This document shows, piece after piece, positions 1 through 8,264 of a stretch of DNA of 64,000 bases (within the stretch, counting starts at the first letter, position 1; every line of letters begins with the position of its first letter). The notes under the pieces were generated by a model, which saw only the letters and a list, made by a program, of their open reading frames with translations, searched no databases and had not been told where the DNA came from. The translations under genes were made by a program, and so were the position numbers. The stretch is from positions 310,001 through 374,000 of the forward strand of contig JAURWE010000055.1 of assembly GCA_030655075.1 (NCBI GenBank), written 5' to 3'. Source of the DNA: Pararhizobium sp. GTDB taxonomy: Bacteria; Pseudomonadota; Alphaproteobacteria; Rhizobiales; Rhizobiaceae.

Positions 1-2
1 CG

Positions 3-617
3 GCCTATCTGCAGCAGCTCGACATGGAATCGAACGGCAAGGGCGTGACGATGGACAGCCTGCCCGTGGAAGGCAACACTGGCCCGGTTGTCTGGGGCGA
101 ACCCGGCACCAACGGCCAGCACGCCTTTTACCAGCTTATCCACCAGGGCACGACCGTCATTCCCGCCGAGTTCATGATCGCAGCCAATGGCCACGAGCCG
201 GAGCTTCGCTACCAGCATCAGCTGCTGATCTCCAACTGCCTGGCGCAGTCGGAAGCGCTGATGAAGGGCCGTACGCTTGCGGAAGCCAAGGCACAGCTGA
301 CCGCCAAGGGCATGGACGATGCCAAGGCCGACAGAATTGCGCCGCACCGGGTCTTCACTGGAAACCGGCCATCGATCACCATGATCTATGACAGCCTGAC
401 ACCGTTCACGCTCGGCCGTCTGATCGCGCTGTACGAACACCGGGTCTTTGTCGAAGGCGTGCTGTTCAACATCAACTCCTTCGACCAGTGGGGCGTCGAG
501 CTCGGCAAGGAACTGGCGACCGGTTTGATGCCGGTGGTGGAGGGCAAGGTCGGCACCGAAGGTCACGACAGCTCGACCGCCGGACTCGTGGCGGCGCTGT
601 TGAAGGCTGCGAAATAA
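3..617 (+). CDS. pgi: glucose-6-phosphate isomerase, C-terminal part
   Basis: Only the last 204 residues are present; the reading frame is open to the left edge, so the true start lies outside the window. The enzyme interconverts glucose 6-phosphate and fructose 6-phosphate in the cytoplasm. The segment carries the second PGI family signature (FNINSFDQWGVELGK, about residues 149-163 of the visible part), with the Gln and Lys expected in the active site, and upstream the conserved GPVVWGEPGTNGQHAFYQL block. The gene is convergent with fructokinase across a perfect hairpin. Its location next to frk and the frc operon fits a fructose-to-glucose-6-phosphate route. Identity is very secure. Confidence 0.97.
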   Translation, partial: AYLQQLDMESNGKGVTMDSLPVEGNTGPVVWGEPGTNGQHAFYQLIHQGTTVIPAEFMIAANGHEPELRYQHQLLISNCLAQSEALMKGRTLAEAKAQLTAKGMDDAKADRIAPHRVFTGNRPSITMIYDSLTPFTLGRLIALYEHRVFVEGVLFNINSFDQWGVELGKELATGLMPVVEGKVGTEGHDSSTAGLVAALLKAAK

Positions 618-641
618 GCAATTTTACCGGCCGGAACACCC

Positions 642-670
642 AAAAAGGGCGGCTTGAAGCCGCCCTTTTT
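642..670. terminator. bidirectional terminator between pgi and frk
   Basis: A perfect 14-bp inverted repeat with a 1-nt loop (AAAAAGGGCGGCTT and its complement), flanked by A-run and T-run, so it can stop transcripts from both convergent genes. Confidence 0.93.
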
Positions 671-688
671 CATTCCAGCACTACCGTT

Positions 689-1615
689 TTAAAGGCCGAT
701 TTCGTGGCGAAAGGGCGGGTTCGCCCCTGCTCTGGAAACGGTAACCGCTGCAGCTTTGGCACCAAGGCTGAGGGCATCACGGACAGCGTCGTCACTGAGG
801 GTGGCGACCTGTGCTTTGGTGAGCAGATCGTTCATTTTCAGCGATGCCAGGATGCCCGCGTCGAATGTGTCGCCAGCGCCCACCGTGTCAACGACGGTCA
901 CTCTCTCGCCGCTGACAGAGACTTTGCCACGCCCTGTGTAGCCATCGGCACCATCGGCGCCCTTGGTGATGACGATGAGCTTCGGGCCGCGCGCCAGCCA
1001 TTTGGCGGCGAGTTCCGCGTGTGTCCCCTCCTCGCCAAACCAGTCGAGGTCCTCGTCGGAAAACTTGACGATATCCGACATGGCGGCCATGCGCAGCATA
1101 CGCGCCTTGTGCGCCTCGCCATCCTTGATGAAGCCGCGGCGGATATTGGGGTCAAAGGAAATGACGCGCTTTTCATGTTCGCGGGTCATCAGCGCTTCAT
1201 AGGTCGAGCCGCACGGTTCCGGGATCAGGCTGATGGCACCGAAATGCAGGGCTTCGCAGGAAGCGTCGAAGCTCGGCAGGTGATCGCCCATGATCATCCG
1301 GCCTGCGGTGTTTTCATCGAAGAAAGCGTAGGTGGCGTGGCCGTTGACCAGTTTGACGAAGGCAAGCGTCGTGTGCAGTGGCAGCGTTGCGCAGGGAGAG
1401 AAATCGACATTGCTGGCTGTCAGCGTCTCACGCAGGATATCGCCGAACATGTCATCGGAGAGGCCGGTGAAAAAACCTGTGGGAATGCCGAGGCGGCCGA
1501 GCGCGATCGCCGTGTTGAAAATGGCGCCGCCGGCATAGGGTGCAAAACCTGTTTCACCCGCCGTCGTATCGCGCGGCAGCATATCGATGAGGGCTTCCCC
1601 GCAGCAAACGATCAT
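689..1615 (-). CDS. frk: fructokinase, PfkB/ribokinase family
   Basis: A 308-residue cytoplasmic sugar kinase that would phosphorylate fructose to fructose 6-phosphate. It has the PfkB N-terminal glycine motif (GGAIFNTAIALGRLG, about residues 29-43) and the C-terminal signature DTVGAGDTFDAG (about residues 243-254), whose second Asp is the catalytic base. Length is normal for the family. Start is ATG, preceded by GGGAGGAGG. Position between pgi and the frcBCAK fructose transporter supports fructose as the substrate; other hexoses cannot be excluded from sequence alone. Confidence 0.9.
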   Translation of the reverse strand: MIVCCGEALIDMLPRDTTAGETGFAPYAGGAIFNTAIALGRLGIPTGFFTGLSDDMFGDILRETLTASNVDFSPCATLPLHTTLAFVKLVNGHATYAFFDENTAGRMIMGDHLPSFDASCEALHFGAISLIPEPCGSTYEALMTREHEKRVISFDPNIRRGFIKDGEAHKARMLRMAAMSDIVKFSDEDLDWFGEEGTHAELAAKWLARGPKLIVITKGADGADGYTGRGKVSVSGERVTVVDTVGAGDTFDAGILASLKMNDLLTKAQVATLSDDAVRDALSLGAKAAAVTVSRAGANPPFRHEIGL

Positions 1616-1684
1616 GTCGACCTCCTCCCGTTTTTTCTATTCAATCGATTTAAGCGAAGTTGCCGAAAAATTCCAGCCGTGTTT

Positions 1685-2377
1685 TCACGAGAGCTTATCA
1701 ACGCCGCCATTGCGGCCGGACCAGTCGAGTGGTGCGTTGAGAAACGCCTCGACTTCCGACAGGGTTTTTTCATCGAACAGGCGGCCGGCCCTTGCGGCGG
1801 CAAGGACGTCGCGCCACGTGGCGATGTAGTGGAGATCGACGCCTTTGGCCTTCATCTCGCCTCGGGCCTCCGGGAAAATATCGTAGTAGAACAGTGCGAT
1901 GCCATGCTCAACGACGCCGCCAGCAGCGCGGATCGCATCGATGAACTTGAACATCGAGCCGCCGGCCGTGGTCAGGTCTTCGATCACCAAAACCCGGGCG
2001 CCTTCCGGCATATGGCCTTCGATCTGGGCGTTGCGGCCATGGCCCTTTGGCGCCTTGCGCACATAGATCATCGGCAGAGAGAGACGGTCGGCCAAAAGGG
2101 CTGCAAAGGGAATGCCTGCCGTTTCGCCACCGGCGACAACGTCGAATTGTTCAAATCCTGCATCGCGCAGTATTGTTGAGGCTGCGAAATCCATCACCGC
2201 CGAGCGGATGCGCGGATAGGAAATGAGCTTGCGGCAATCGATATAGACCGGGCTCGCCATGCCGGAGGACAGCTTGTAGGGCTTGTCTGCGGAAAAGTGC
2301 ACCGCCTTGATCTCCCACAGCATGCGGGCAACCAGTTCAGCCATTACGGCGCGGTCGGAAAATGTCGTCTGGATCAT
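1685..2377 (-). CDS. pyrE: orotate phosphoribosyltransferase
   Basis: A 230-residue enzyme joining orotate to PRPP in pyrimidine synthesis. The PRPP-binding signature VLVIEDLTTAGGS lies near residue 127 and the flexible catalytic loop with conserved Lys/His (KAPKGHGRNAQIEG) just before it. The open frame extends upstream to 2485, but the ATG at 2377 is preceded by AAGGGA at the right distance and matches the usual family N-terminus, so the longer form is rejected. It lies close to pyrC on the same strand, separated by a DUF805 gene, so these pyrimidine genes are probably co-transcribed. Confidence 0.93.
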   Translation of the reverse strand: MIQTTFSDRAVMAELVARMLWEIKAVHFSADKPYKLSSGMASPVYIDCRKLISYPRIRSAVMDFAASTILRDAGFEQFDVVAGGETAGIPFAALLADRLSLPMIYVRKAPKGHGRNAQIEGHMPEGARVLVIEDLTTAGGSMFKFIDAIRAAGGVVEHGIALFYYDIFPEARGEMKAKGVDLHYIATWRDVLAAARAGRLFDEKTLSEVEAFLNAPLDWSGRNGGVDKLS

Positions 2378-2513
2378 CGCGCGTCCCTTCGCAGTATCGG
2401 CATCGTCCGCAAATAGCAGCAAGCGCCTGACAGCGCCAGAGCTGGATGTCCGCATATGCGAAAGCCGGCACACATCGCGGCGCACCGGCTTTCATTCAGA
2501 TTTCAGTGCTGGA

Positions 2514-2861
2514 TCAGATCGGCGAAGGACCGTACTGGTTGTCGCCCGGCGTGCCGGCTGTGGCGTTCCAGACGATCAGCACGATCGCGCCAATCAACGG
2601 CACCAGGAGGATGAGCAGCCACCAGCCAGAACGATCCGTGTCGTGCAGGCGGCGAACCGAAACAGCCAGTCCGGGAAGGAGAAGGCCGAGACCTACAAGA
2701 GCGCCCACGGCCTGAATGCCGAGCCCCATATCGATCACCGCAGCAATGATGCTGACTCCAAGGTTGAACAGCACAAACCACCAGAACTCCGAACGGCTCG
2801 CCCGTCCGGTGAACACCACATATTTCGAAAGAACTGTACTCACGGATTCCACAAAGGTCAT
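2514..2861 (-). CDS. DUF805 family membrane protein
   Basis: A roughly 115-residue inner-membrane protein with three to four hydrophobic segments and the DUF805 hallmarks: an N-terminal FTGRASRSEFWWF motif, a central VRRLHDTDRSGWW motif, and a C-terminal polar tail (GDNQYGPSPI). The function of the family is unknown. The ATG at 2861 follows GGGGGA at good spacing; an alternative in-frame ATG lies four codons upstream at 2873. It sits between pyrE and pyrC on the same strand, but nothing in it suggests a role in pyrimidine synthesis. Confidence 0.85.
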   Translation of the reverse strand: MTFVESVSTVLSKYVVFTGRASRSEFWWFVLFNLGVSIIAAVIDMGLGIQAVGALVGLGLLLPGLAVSVRRLHDTDRSGWWLLILLVPLIGAIVLIVWNATAGTPGDNQYGPSPI

Positions 2862-2985
2862 GCTGTCCCCCATCACACCTGAATGATCAGCCACAGGCTC
2901 GACGAACCTGGACTCAGCCGCACCCACGACGGCAGGGCGGAGTGTTCCTCAAAAAAAGCCGGAAGAAAAGAGCCTCCGCCAGGAA

Positions 2986-4044
2986 TCACCTCTCGTTCAC
3001 CGTCCAATATAGGGGAAACATCGGATCGAACACCGTCACGGGCCCCGCACCGGTTTCGATCTTGTCGGGGAATGTGACGGCGACCTCGTTTCGCGACAGA
3101 GTGATGGTCTCGGCGTTGACCGGCAGACCATACCAGGCGGGGCCGTTCAGCGAGGCAAAGGCCTCCAGCCGGTCGAGCGCATCCTCCTGCTCGAAGACAT
3201 GGGCGAGGCAGCTCATCGTGTTGATTGACGTATAGATGCCGGCGCAGCCACAGGCGCATTCCTTCAGAGGATCGACATGCGGGGCAGAATCGGTGCCGAG
3301 GAAGAAGCGGCTGTCGCCCGACGTGGCGGCCTTGCGCAGCGCCTGCCGGTGCTTTTCGCGCTTGGCGACAGGCAGGCAATAATAGTGCGGCCGGATGCCG
3401 CCGACGAGGATGGCATTGCGATTGATGATCAGGTGATGGGTGGTGATGGAGCCGGCGAGATTGGCGCTGGCGGATTTGATGTAGTCGATGCCGTCTTCGG
3501 TCGTCACGTGTTCCATCGTGATCTTCAGCTCCGGCAGGCGCCGGCGCAGGGGATCGAGCACGGTTTCGATGAAGACAGCCTCACGGTCGAAAATATCGAC
3601 GTCCGGTGTCGTTACCTCGCCGTGGACGCAGAGCGGCAGGCCGATCCTGGCCATGCGCTCCAGAACCGGCATGGCGTTTTCGAAGTTGCGCACACCGCCG
3701 TGCGAATTGGTGGTAGCACCGGCCGGATAGAGCTTGACCGCCTTGATCAGGCCGCTGTCCTTGCCGGCTTCGACGTCATCGGGGTCCGTGCCTTCGGTGA
3801 GATAGAGCGTCATCAGCGGCTCAAAGCGATCGCCCGCCGGCAGCGCTGCCAGAATACGCTCGCGATAGGCGGCGGCATCGGCAACGGTCACGACCGGCGG
3901 CACGAGATTGGGCATGATGATGGCGCGGGCGAAGTGACGGCTGGTGTCGGCGATCACGCCTTTCAGCATCTCGCCGTCGCGCAGATGCAGGTGCCAGTCA
4001 TCGGGGCGGCGGATGACAAGCGTTTGCGTGGTTGTATCGCCCAT
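2986..4044 (-). CDS. pyrC: dihydroorotase, homodimeric class II
   Basis: A 352-residue enzyme converting carbamoyl aspartate to dihydroorotate, the step that precedes dihydroorotate oxidation and PyrE. The metal-binding HLHLRD motif is at about residues 18-23, the carbamylated-lysine region is KLYPAGATTNS, further metal ligands are in CVHGEV and MEHVTT, and the catalytic Asp is in LGTDSAPH. Length and motifs match E. coli PyrC rather than the longer PyrC/PyrX type. Start is ATG. Confidence 0.94.
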   Translation of the reverse strand: MGDTTTQTLVIRRPDDWHLHLRDGEMLKGVIADTSRHFARAIIMPNLVPPVVTVADAAAYRERILAALPAGDRFEPLMTLYLTEGTDPDDVEAGKDSGLIKAVKLYPAGATTNSHGGVRNFENAMPVLERMARIGLPLCVHGEVTTPDVDIFDREAVFIETVLDPLRRRLPELKITMEHVTTEDGIDYIKSASANLAGSITTHHLIINRNAILVGGIRPHYYCLPVAKREKHRQALRKAATSGDSRFFLGTDSAPHVDPLKECACGCAGIYTSINTMSCLAHVFEQEDALDRLEAFASLNGPAWYGLPVNAETITLSRNEVAVTFPDKIETGAGPVTVFDPMFPLYWTVNER

Positions 4045-4127
4045 GGCCGTTGTTCCTCATTGCCGGAGTGCTGATCTGCGTTAGCATCATCGGACGGCGA
4101 AAAACAACACGGGCGCTTTGACGCGGA

Positions 4128-4754
4128 TCAAAAATCCTCGATGACGATATCGGCCGGGCGGCGGTTGTCGAGTATGCGTTTGCCGTTCGGCAGGTCGTTG
4201 CCGTAGAGCTTCCACTGGATGCCCGCCTCATCGAGACCATAATGGACCCAGCGCTGACGCAGGCGGTCTTCGAGAACCTCGTAGGAAGGACCGACGAAGA
4301 CGGAGAAGTCGAACTTGCCTTCGAGACCGGCCCAGAGGCCCTCGGTCAAAAGCAGGTAGTTGCCTTCAACGAGGACGATCTTGGTTTCAGGCTTGATGGC
4401 CCGGGCCGAGGCGATCGCCAGTTCGCGGGAGCGGTCGAACACGGGAACCAGAACCTCGACATCACCGCCACGCACTGCATCGACGATATCGATGAAGCCG
4501 CGCACGTCGAAGGTCTCCGGCGCACCCTTGCGGGCGAGCAGGCCGCGCTCTTCCAGAATGCCATTGTCCATGTGAAAGCCGTCCATCGGCAGGACGGCAA
4601 CGGCGGCACCGGCGGCGGCCAGCGCTTCGGCCAAGGCATCGGCCAGCGTCGACTTGCCGGCCCCCGGCGGGCCGGCGATCGCTACAATGTAGCGATCCAC
4701 CTTTGCTGCACGCTCGAGGATCTCCGTGGTGATCGTTTCGAGCGTTGCCGTCAT
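4128..4754 (-). CDS. frcK: P-loop kinase of the fructose uptake operon (FrcK)
   Basis: A 208-residue cytoplasmic P-loop kinase related to uridine kinase/pantothenate kinase. Walker A is AGPPGAGKSTLA (about residues 27-38); the MDGFHMD segment near residue 57 and the DNRRPAD segment near the C-terminus are typical of this uridine-kinase-like group. The start overlaps the frcA stop by 4 nt (ATGA), so translation is coupled. In Sinorhizobium meliloti the fourth gene of frcBCAK is such a kinase; its exact substrate is not known to me, so a sugar kinase role is inferred from context. Confidence 0.85.
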   Translation of the reverse strand: MTATLETITTEILERAAKVDRYIVAIAGPPGAGKSTLADALAEALAAAGAAVAVLPMDGFHMDNGILEERGLLARKGAPETFDVRGFIDIVDAVRGGDVEVLVPVFDRSRELAIASARAIKPETKIVLVEGNYLLLTEGLWAGLEGKFDFSVFVGPSYEVLEDRLRQRWVHYGLDEAGIQWKLYGNDLPNGKRILDNRRPADIVIEDF

Positions 4755-5530
4755 GCCGGTACGGCTTCCGGCGGCACTTTCGCGCCGGTCATGAAGGCGA
4801 CCGCATCCGACATGGTGTAATCCTTCGGATTGACGACGCAGAGGCGCCGGCCAAGCCTGTGGATGTGGATACGATCCGCCACTTCGAAGACATGCGGCAT
4901 GTTGTGCGAGATCAGCACGATCGGAATGCCCTTGCGGCGCACGTCCTGGATCAGCTCCAGAACGCGGCGGCTTTCCTTGACGCCGAGCGCTGCCGTCGGC
5001 TCATCAAGAATGATGACCTTCGAACCGAAGGCTGCTGCGCGTGCCACGGCAACGCCCTGACGCTGGCCACCGGAGAGGGTTTCCACCGCCTGGTTGATGT
5101 TCTGGATGGTCATCAGGCCGAGTTCCGACAGCTTGTCGCGTGCCATTTTTTCCATGGCCGAATGATCAAGCATACGGAAGATGCTGCCGAGTGGACCGGG
5201 TTTGCGGATCTCGCGGCCGAGGAACATGTTGTCGGCGATCGAGAGCGCCGGCGACAGGGCAAGGTTCTGGTAGACCGTTTCGATGCCCGCCTTGCGGGCT
5301 TCGATCGGCGACCGGAAATTGATGACCTCGCCTTCGAGCCGGATTTCACCTTCGTCCGGGCGTACGGCACCGGAAATCGCCTTGATGAGCGAGGATTTTC
5401 CGGCGCCATTGTCGCCGATGACGGCGAGGATTTCGCCCGGATAAAGGTCGAAATCGGCATTGTCGAGGGCGGTGACGCGGCCGTAGCGCTTGACGAGGCC
5501 ACGCGCGGTGAGAATGGGTGCCTGAGCCAT
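4751..5530 (-). CDS. frcA: fructose ABC transporter ATPase
   Basis: A 259-residue ATP-binding subunit energising sugar import. It has Walker A (GDNGAGKSS, residues 39-47), the ABC signature LSGGQ (152-156) and Walker B ending in DEP (176-178). It carries one ATPase domain, unlike RbsA/XylG-type carbohydrate ATPases with two, a known trait of FrcA. A longer open frame runs upstream to 6121 inside frcC, but the ATG at 5530 overlaps the frcC stop by one base (TGATG), fixing the start. It overlaps frcK by 4 nt. Confidence 0.92.
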   Translation of the reverse strand: MAQAPILTARGLVKRYGRVTALDNADFDLYPGEILAVIGDNGAGKSSLIKAISGAVRPDEGEIRLEGEVINFRSPIEARKAGIETVYQNLALSPALSIADNMFLGREIRKPGPLGSIFRMLDHSAMEKMARDKLSELGLMTIQNINQAVETLSGGQRQGVAVARAAAFGSKVIILDEPTAALGVKESRRVLELIQDVRRKGIPIVLISHNMPHVFEVADRIHIHRLGRRLCVVNPKDYTMSDAVAFMTGAKVPPEAVPA

Positions 5531-6612
5531 CAGCCTGCTACCTTTCTGATCCACTGGTCGATTGCAACGGCGGAGATGATGAGAACGCCGATCAAGAGAT
5601 AGGTCCATTGCGGGTCGGTGCCGATGAGGCGCAGACCGAGCTGGAAGACACCGACGATGAGCGCGCCGAAAAGCATGCCCATGATCGAGCCGCGTCCGCC
5701 GAAGAGCGAGATGCCGCCGATCACCACCGCAGTGATGGATTCGATGTTTGCGAACTGGCCGGCCGTCGGCGACACCGAGCCGATGCGGCCGATGAGTGCC
5801 CAGCCAGCCAGCGCACAGATGAGGCCGGAGAGCGTATAGATGGAAATCAGCATGTTCTTGACATTGACGCCCGAGAGTTCGGCCGCTTCCGGATCGTCGC
5901 CGACGGCGTAGACATGGCGGCCCCAGGCGGTCTTGTTCAGCACATACCAGAGCAGGCAGACGAGCAGCACCATGGCAATGACGCCGTAGGTGAAGACCGC
6001 ATTGCCGAGCTTGATGCTGGTTCCGAAGAACTGAAGGATGGGCGCCTTTTCGCTGATATCCTGGCCGCGGATGGTCTCGTTGGCCGAATAGAGGAAGTTG
6101 GAGGCGAGAATGATCTGCCACATGCCGAGCGTCACGATAAAGGGCGGCAGCTTGATGCGCGCCACCAGCCAGCCGTTGACGAAGCCGCAGAACGCGCCGA
6201 CCGCGAGGCCGCAGAGAACGGCCAGTTGTGGAGGCATGCCATAGCGGAAGGTGAACTGACCCATGATGACCGACGACAGAACCATGATGGCGCCGACCGA
6301 AAGATCGATACCGGCGGTCATGATCACCAGGGTCTGCGCGGCGCCGACGATGCCGACGATCGCCACCTGCTGCAGAATGAGCGTCAGCGAGAAGGCGGAG
6401 AAGAATTTTCCGCCCAGAACCAAACCGAAGATCGTCAAGGACAGGACCAGCACGATCAGCGGCACGGCGGATGGCCGGGCGTGCAGGAAATGCTGAAACT
6501 TCTGGATTGGTGTTTTGTCATGCGTATCGAATGACGCGACCTGCGTCGAACTGCCCACGAGTACTTTTTCGAACTCCTGGGATGGCTGCGCTGCTGTGTG
6601 CTGCTCGACCAT
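5530..6612 (-). CDS. frcC: fructose ABC transporter permease
   Basis: A 360-residue inner-membrane permease of the ribose/xylose (RbsC-like) group with about nine to ten hydrophobic segments. The characteristic loop motifs are present: VIMTAGIDLSVGAIM (about residues 96-110) and the EAA-like AVGDDPEAAELSGV loop in the second half. About 48 residues of hydrophilic N-terminus precede the first membrane segment. Start is ATG with GGGAGGA upstream. It lies downstream of frcB across a 311-bp gap containing a hairpin. Confidence 0.93.
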   Translation of the reverse strand: MVEQHTAAQPSQEFEKVLVGSSTQVASFDTHDKTPIQKFQHFLHARPSAVPLIVLVLSLTIFGLVLGGKFFSAFSLTLILQQVAIVGIVGAAQTLVIMTAGIDLSVGAIMVLSSVIMGQFTFRYGMPPQLAVLCGLAVGAFCGFVNGWLVARIKLPPFIVTLGMWQIILASNFLYSANETIRGQDISEKAPILQFFGTSIKLGNAVFTYGVIAMVLLVCLLWYVLNKTAWGRHVYAVGDDPEAAELSGVNVKNMLISIYTLSGLICALAGWALIGRIGSVSPTAGQFANIESITAVVIGGISLFGGRGSIMGMLFGALIVGVFQLGLRLIGTDPQWTYLLIGVLIISAVAIDQWIRKVAG

Positions 6613-6923
6613 GAATATGTCCTCCCTGATGGGGCGGTGCGCGCCATCGAGACGCGAGACGACCCCCTATCGCCAAAGCTGACGGATCGTTCGCTGCCGC
6701 CGTTCCGGCGGTCCCGATCCGCGACGTGCCGGCTTCGATCCGAAGCTGGCGGCATTTCCCCTGCACGTTCCGCCCGCTCGTTGTCTGGCGGGTTGGATGC
6801 GTGCGGGAAAAGTAGCGCATGTTTTCACGCGGGTGTCAAAGTTCCCGACGTGCGGACAGAAAGGGCGGCCGCACAGCCGCCCTTTCCAACCCTTTGCCGG
6901 AGACCGGCAGTCGCTTTAGGAGA
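6613..6923. other. frcB-frcC intergenic region, 311 bp
   Basis: No credible gene lies here. On the minus strand it holds the hairpin just downstream of frcB (6860-6885), then unstructured sequence leading to the frcC ribosome-binding site. Such gaps are common between a highly expressed binding protein and its membrane partners. Confidence 0.7.
6860..6885 (-). terminator. hairpin downstream of frcB (partial terminator or mRNA stabiliser)
   Basis: A 10-bp stem (AAAGGGCGGC/GCCGCCCTTT) with a 6-nt loop starting about 40 nt after the frcB stop. No long T-run follows on the minus strand, so it is more likely a leaky terminator or a 3' stabilising structure that raises binding protein relative to frcCAK. 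Confidence 0.65.
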
Positions 6924-7949
6924 TCAACCCCAGCACTTTTCCGTGCCGGTCTTGACGTCGATCGACTCGACGCCAGCAGCCGGCTTGTCGGTGACAAGCG
7001 AAACGCCGGTGTCAAAGAAGTCCTTGCCTTCGGTCGGCTTGGGCTTTTCGCCTGAGGTTGCGAAGGTGACGATGGCTTCGACGCCGAGAGCGGCCATCAT
7101 CAGCGGGTACTGCTGCGAGGTGGCGCCGATAACGCCATCGGCGACGTTCTTGATGCCTGGGCAACCGCCGTCAACCGACACGATAAGCACGTCCTTTTCC
7201 TTGCCGACCGCCTTCAGCGCTTCGTAAGCGCCAGCAGCAGCCGGTTCGTTGATGGTGTGCACGACGTTGATGGACGGATCCTTCTGGAGAAGGTTTTCCA
7301 TGGCGGTACGGCCGCCTTCTTCGTTGCCGTTGGTGATGTCGTGACCGACGATGCGTGCATCGTCTTCGTCGCCGATCTTGTTCGGGTCCTTAGGATCGAT
7401 GCCGAAGCCGATCATGAAGCCCTGATCGCGCAGAACGTCGACGGTCGGCTGCGAAGGAACGAGATCGAGAAACGCGATTTTGGCGTCCTTGGCCTTGTCG
7501 CCGAGCGTGGCAGCGGCCCACTGGCCGATCAGCTTGCCGGCGAGGAGGTTGTCGGTTGCGAATGTTGCGTCGGCAGAGTCAGCCGGCTCCAGAGGCGTGT
7601 CGAGCGCGATGACCAGCAGGCCGGCGTCACGTGCCTTCTTGACCGAAGGAACGATGCCCTTCGTGTCGGAAGCGGCGATCAGGATACCCTTGGCGCCGTC
7701 AGCGATGCAGGTCTCGATAGCAGCTACCTGGCTTTCGGAATCGCCGTCAACCTTGCCGGCGTACGCCTTGAGGGTCACGCCGAGTTCCTTGGCGCGGGCT
7801 TCCGCACCTTCCTTCATCTTGACGAAGAAGGGGTTGGTGTCGGTTTTGGTGATCAGGCAAGCCGAAACGTCGGCGGCCTGGACCGGAGATACAAAGGCTA
7901 CGCCAAGCGCAAGCGCGCCGAGAGCGGCGGAAATAGCAGTCTTCTTCAT
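6924..7949 (-). CDS. frcB: fructose ABC transporter periplasmic binding protein
   Basis: A 341-residue exported sugar-binding protein of the RbsB type. A clear Sec signal peptide (MKKTAISAALGALALGVAFV...) ends with VQA about residue 25. Mature features include TDTNPFFVKMKEGAE, the ALDTPLEPADS strand and VDGGCPGIKNV near residue 265. It is first in the frcBCAK order, divergent from the regulator frcR. In S. meliloti this transporter takes up fructose and also mannose and ribose; the same range is inferred here. Confidence 0.93.
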   Translation of the reverse strand: MKKTAISAALGALALGVAFVSPVQAADVSACLITKTDTNPFFVKMKEGAEARAKELGVTLKAYAGKVDGDSESQVAAIETCIADGAKGILIAASDTKGIVPSVKKARDAGLLVIALDTPLEPADSADATFATDNLLAGKLIGQWAAATLGDKAKDAKIAFLDLVPSQPTVDVLRDQGFMIGFGIDPKDPNKIGDEDDARIVGHDITNGNEEGGRTAMENLLQKDPSINVVHTINEPAAAGAYEALKAVGKEKDVLIVSVDGGCPGIKNVADGVIGATSQQYPLMMAALGVEAIVTFATSGEKPKPTEGKDFFDTGVSLVTDKPAAGVESIDVKTGTEKCWG

Positions 7950-8264
7950 GTAGTCCTCCCAAGGATCAAAAGGTGCCGGTTCCCCGGCCCATTAAGGCTG
8001 CCCGGTTGCCGCGAAGTGTTTCCTCCGCCACGGCAATCGTCACATCCTGCGTGAAACAACCACCAAAATTCGGGCCTGTCAATAAATAAATCCAATTGAA
8101 TTATTAATCGGATGTGGCATTGTTCTTTTTTGAGATGGATGTGCAAGTGATGGCTAATGTTGGAGGACATGTGTCATCGTTTGCTTGCGAAGACCAGCCC
8201 GATGCGGGAGGACGCGGTTCAGACGAGCCGCAGAGTATCGCCTGGCTGGGGAGGAGACGTGCCG
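7950..8264. other. frcB-frcR divergent control region, 315 bp
   Basis: The shared regulatory region of the divergent transporter and regulator. It contains an AT-rich patch (8081-8110) including CAATTG and ATTAAT elements unlike the surrounding GC-rich DNA, and a candidate frcB promoter. No gene is credible; the open frame upstream of frcR lacks a ribosome-binding site. Confidence 0.6.
8054..8082 (-). promoter_or_regulatory. candidate frcB promoter
   Basis: On the minus strand a perfect TTGACA (8077-8082) is followed after 17 nt by TTGTTT (8054-8059), a weak -10. The -35 box abuts the AT-rich patch that could hold the FrcR operator. Inference from pattern only. Confidence 0.4.

Noticed and set aside
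488..2179. 563-codon frame on the plus strand antisense to frk and pyrE
   Set aside because: It is the high-GC shadow of two well-supported genes, overlaps the end of pgi, is Arg/Gly-rich and has no family motif.
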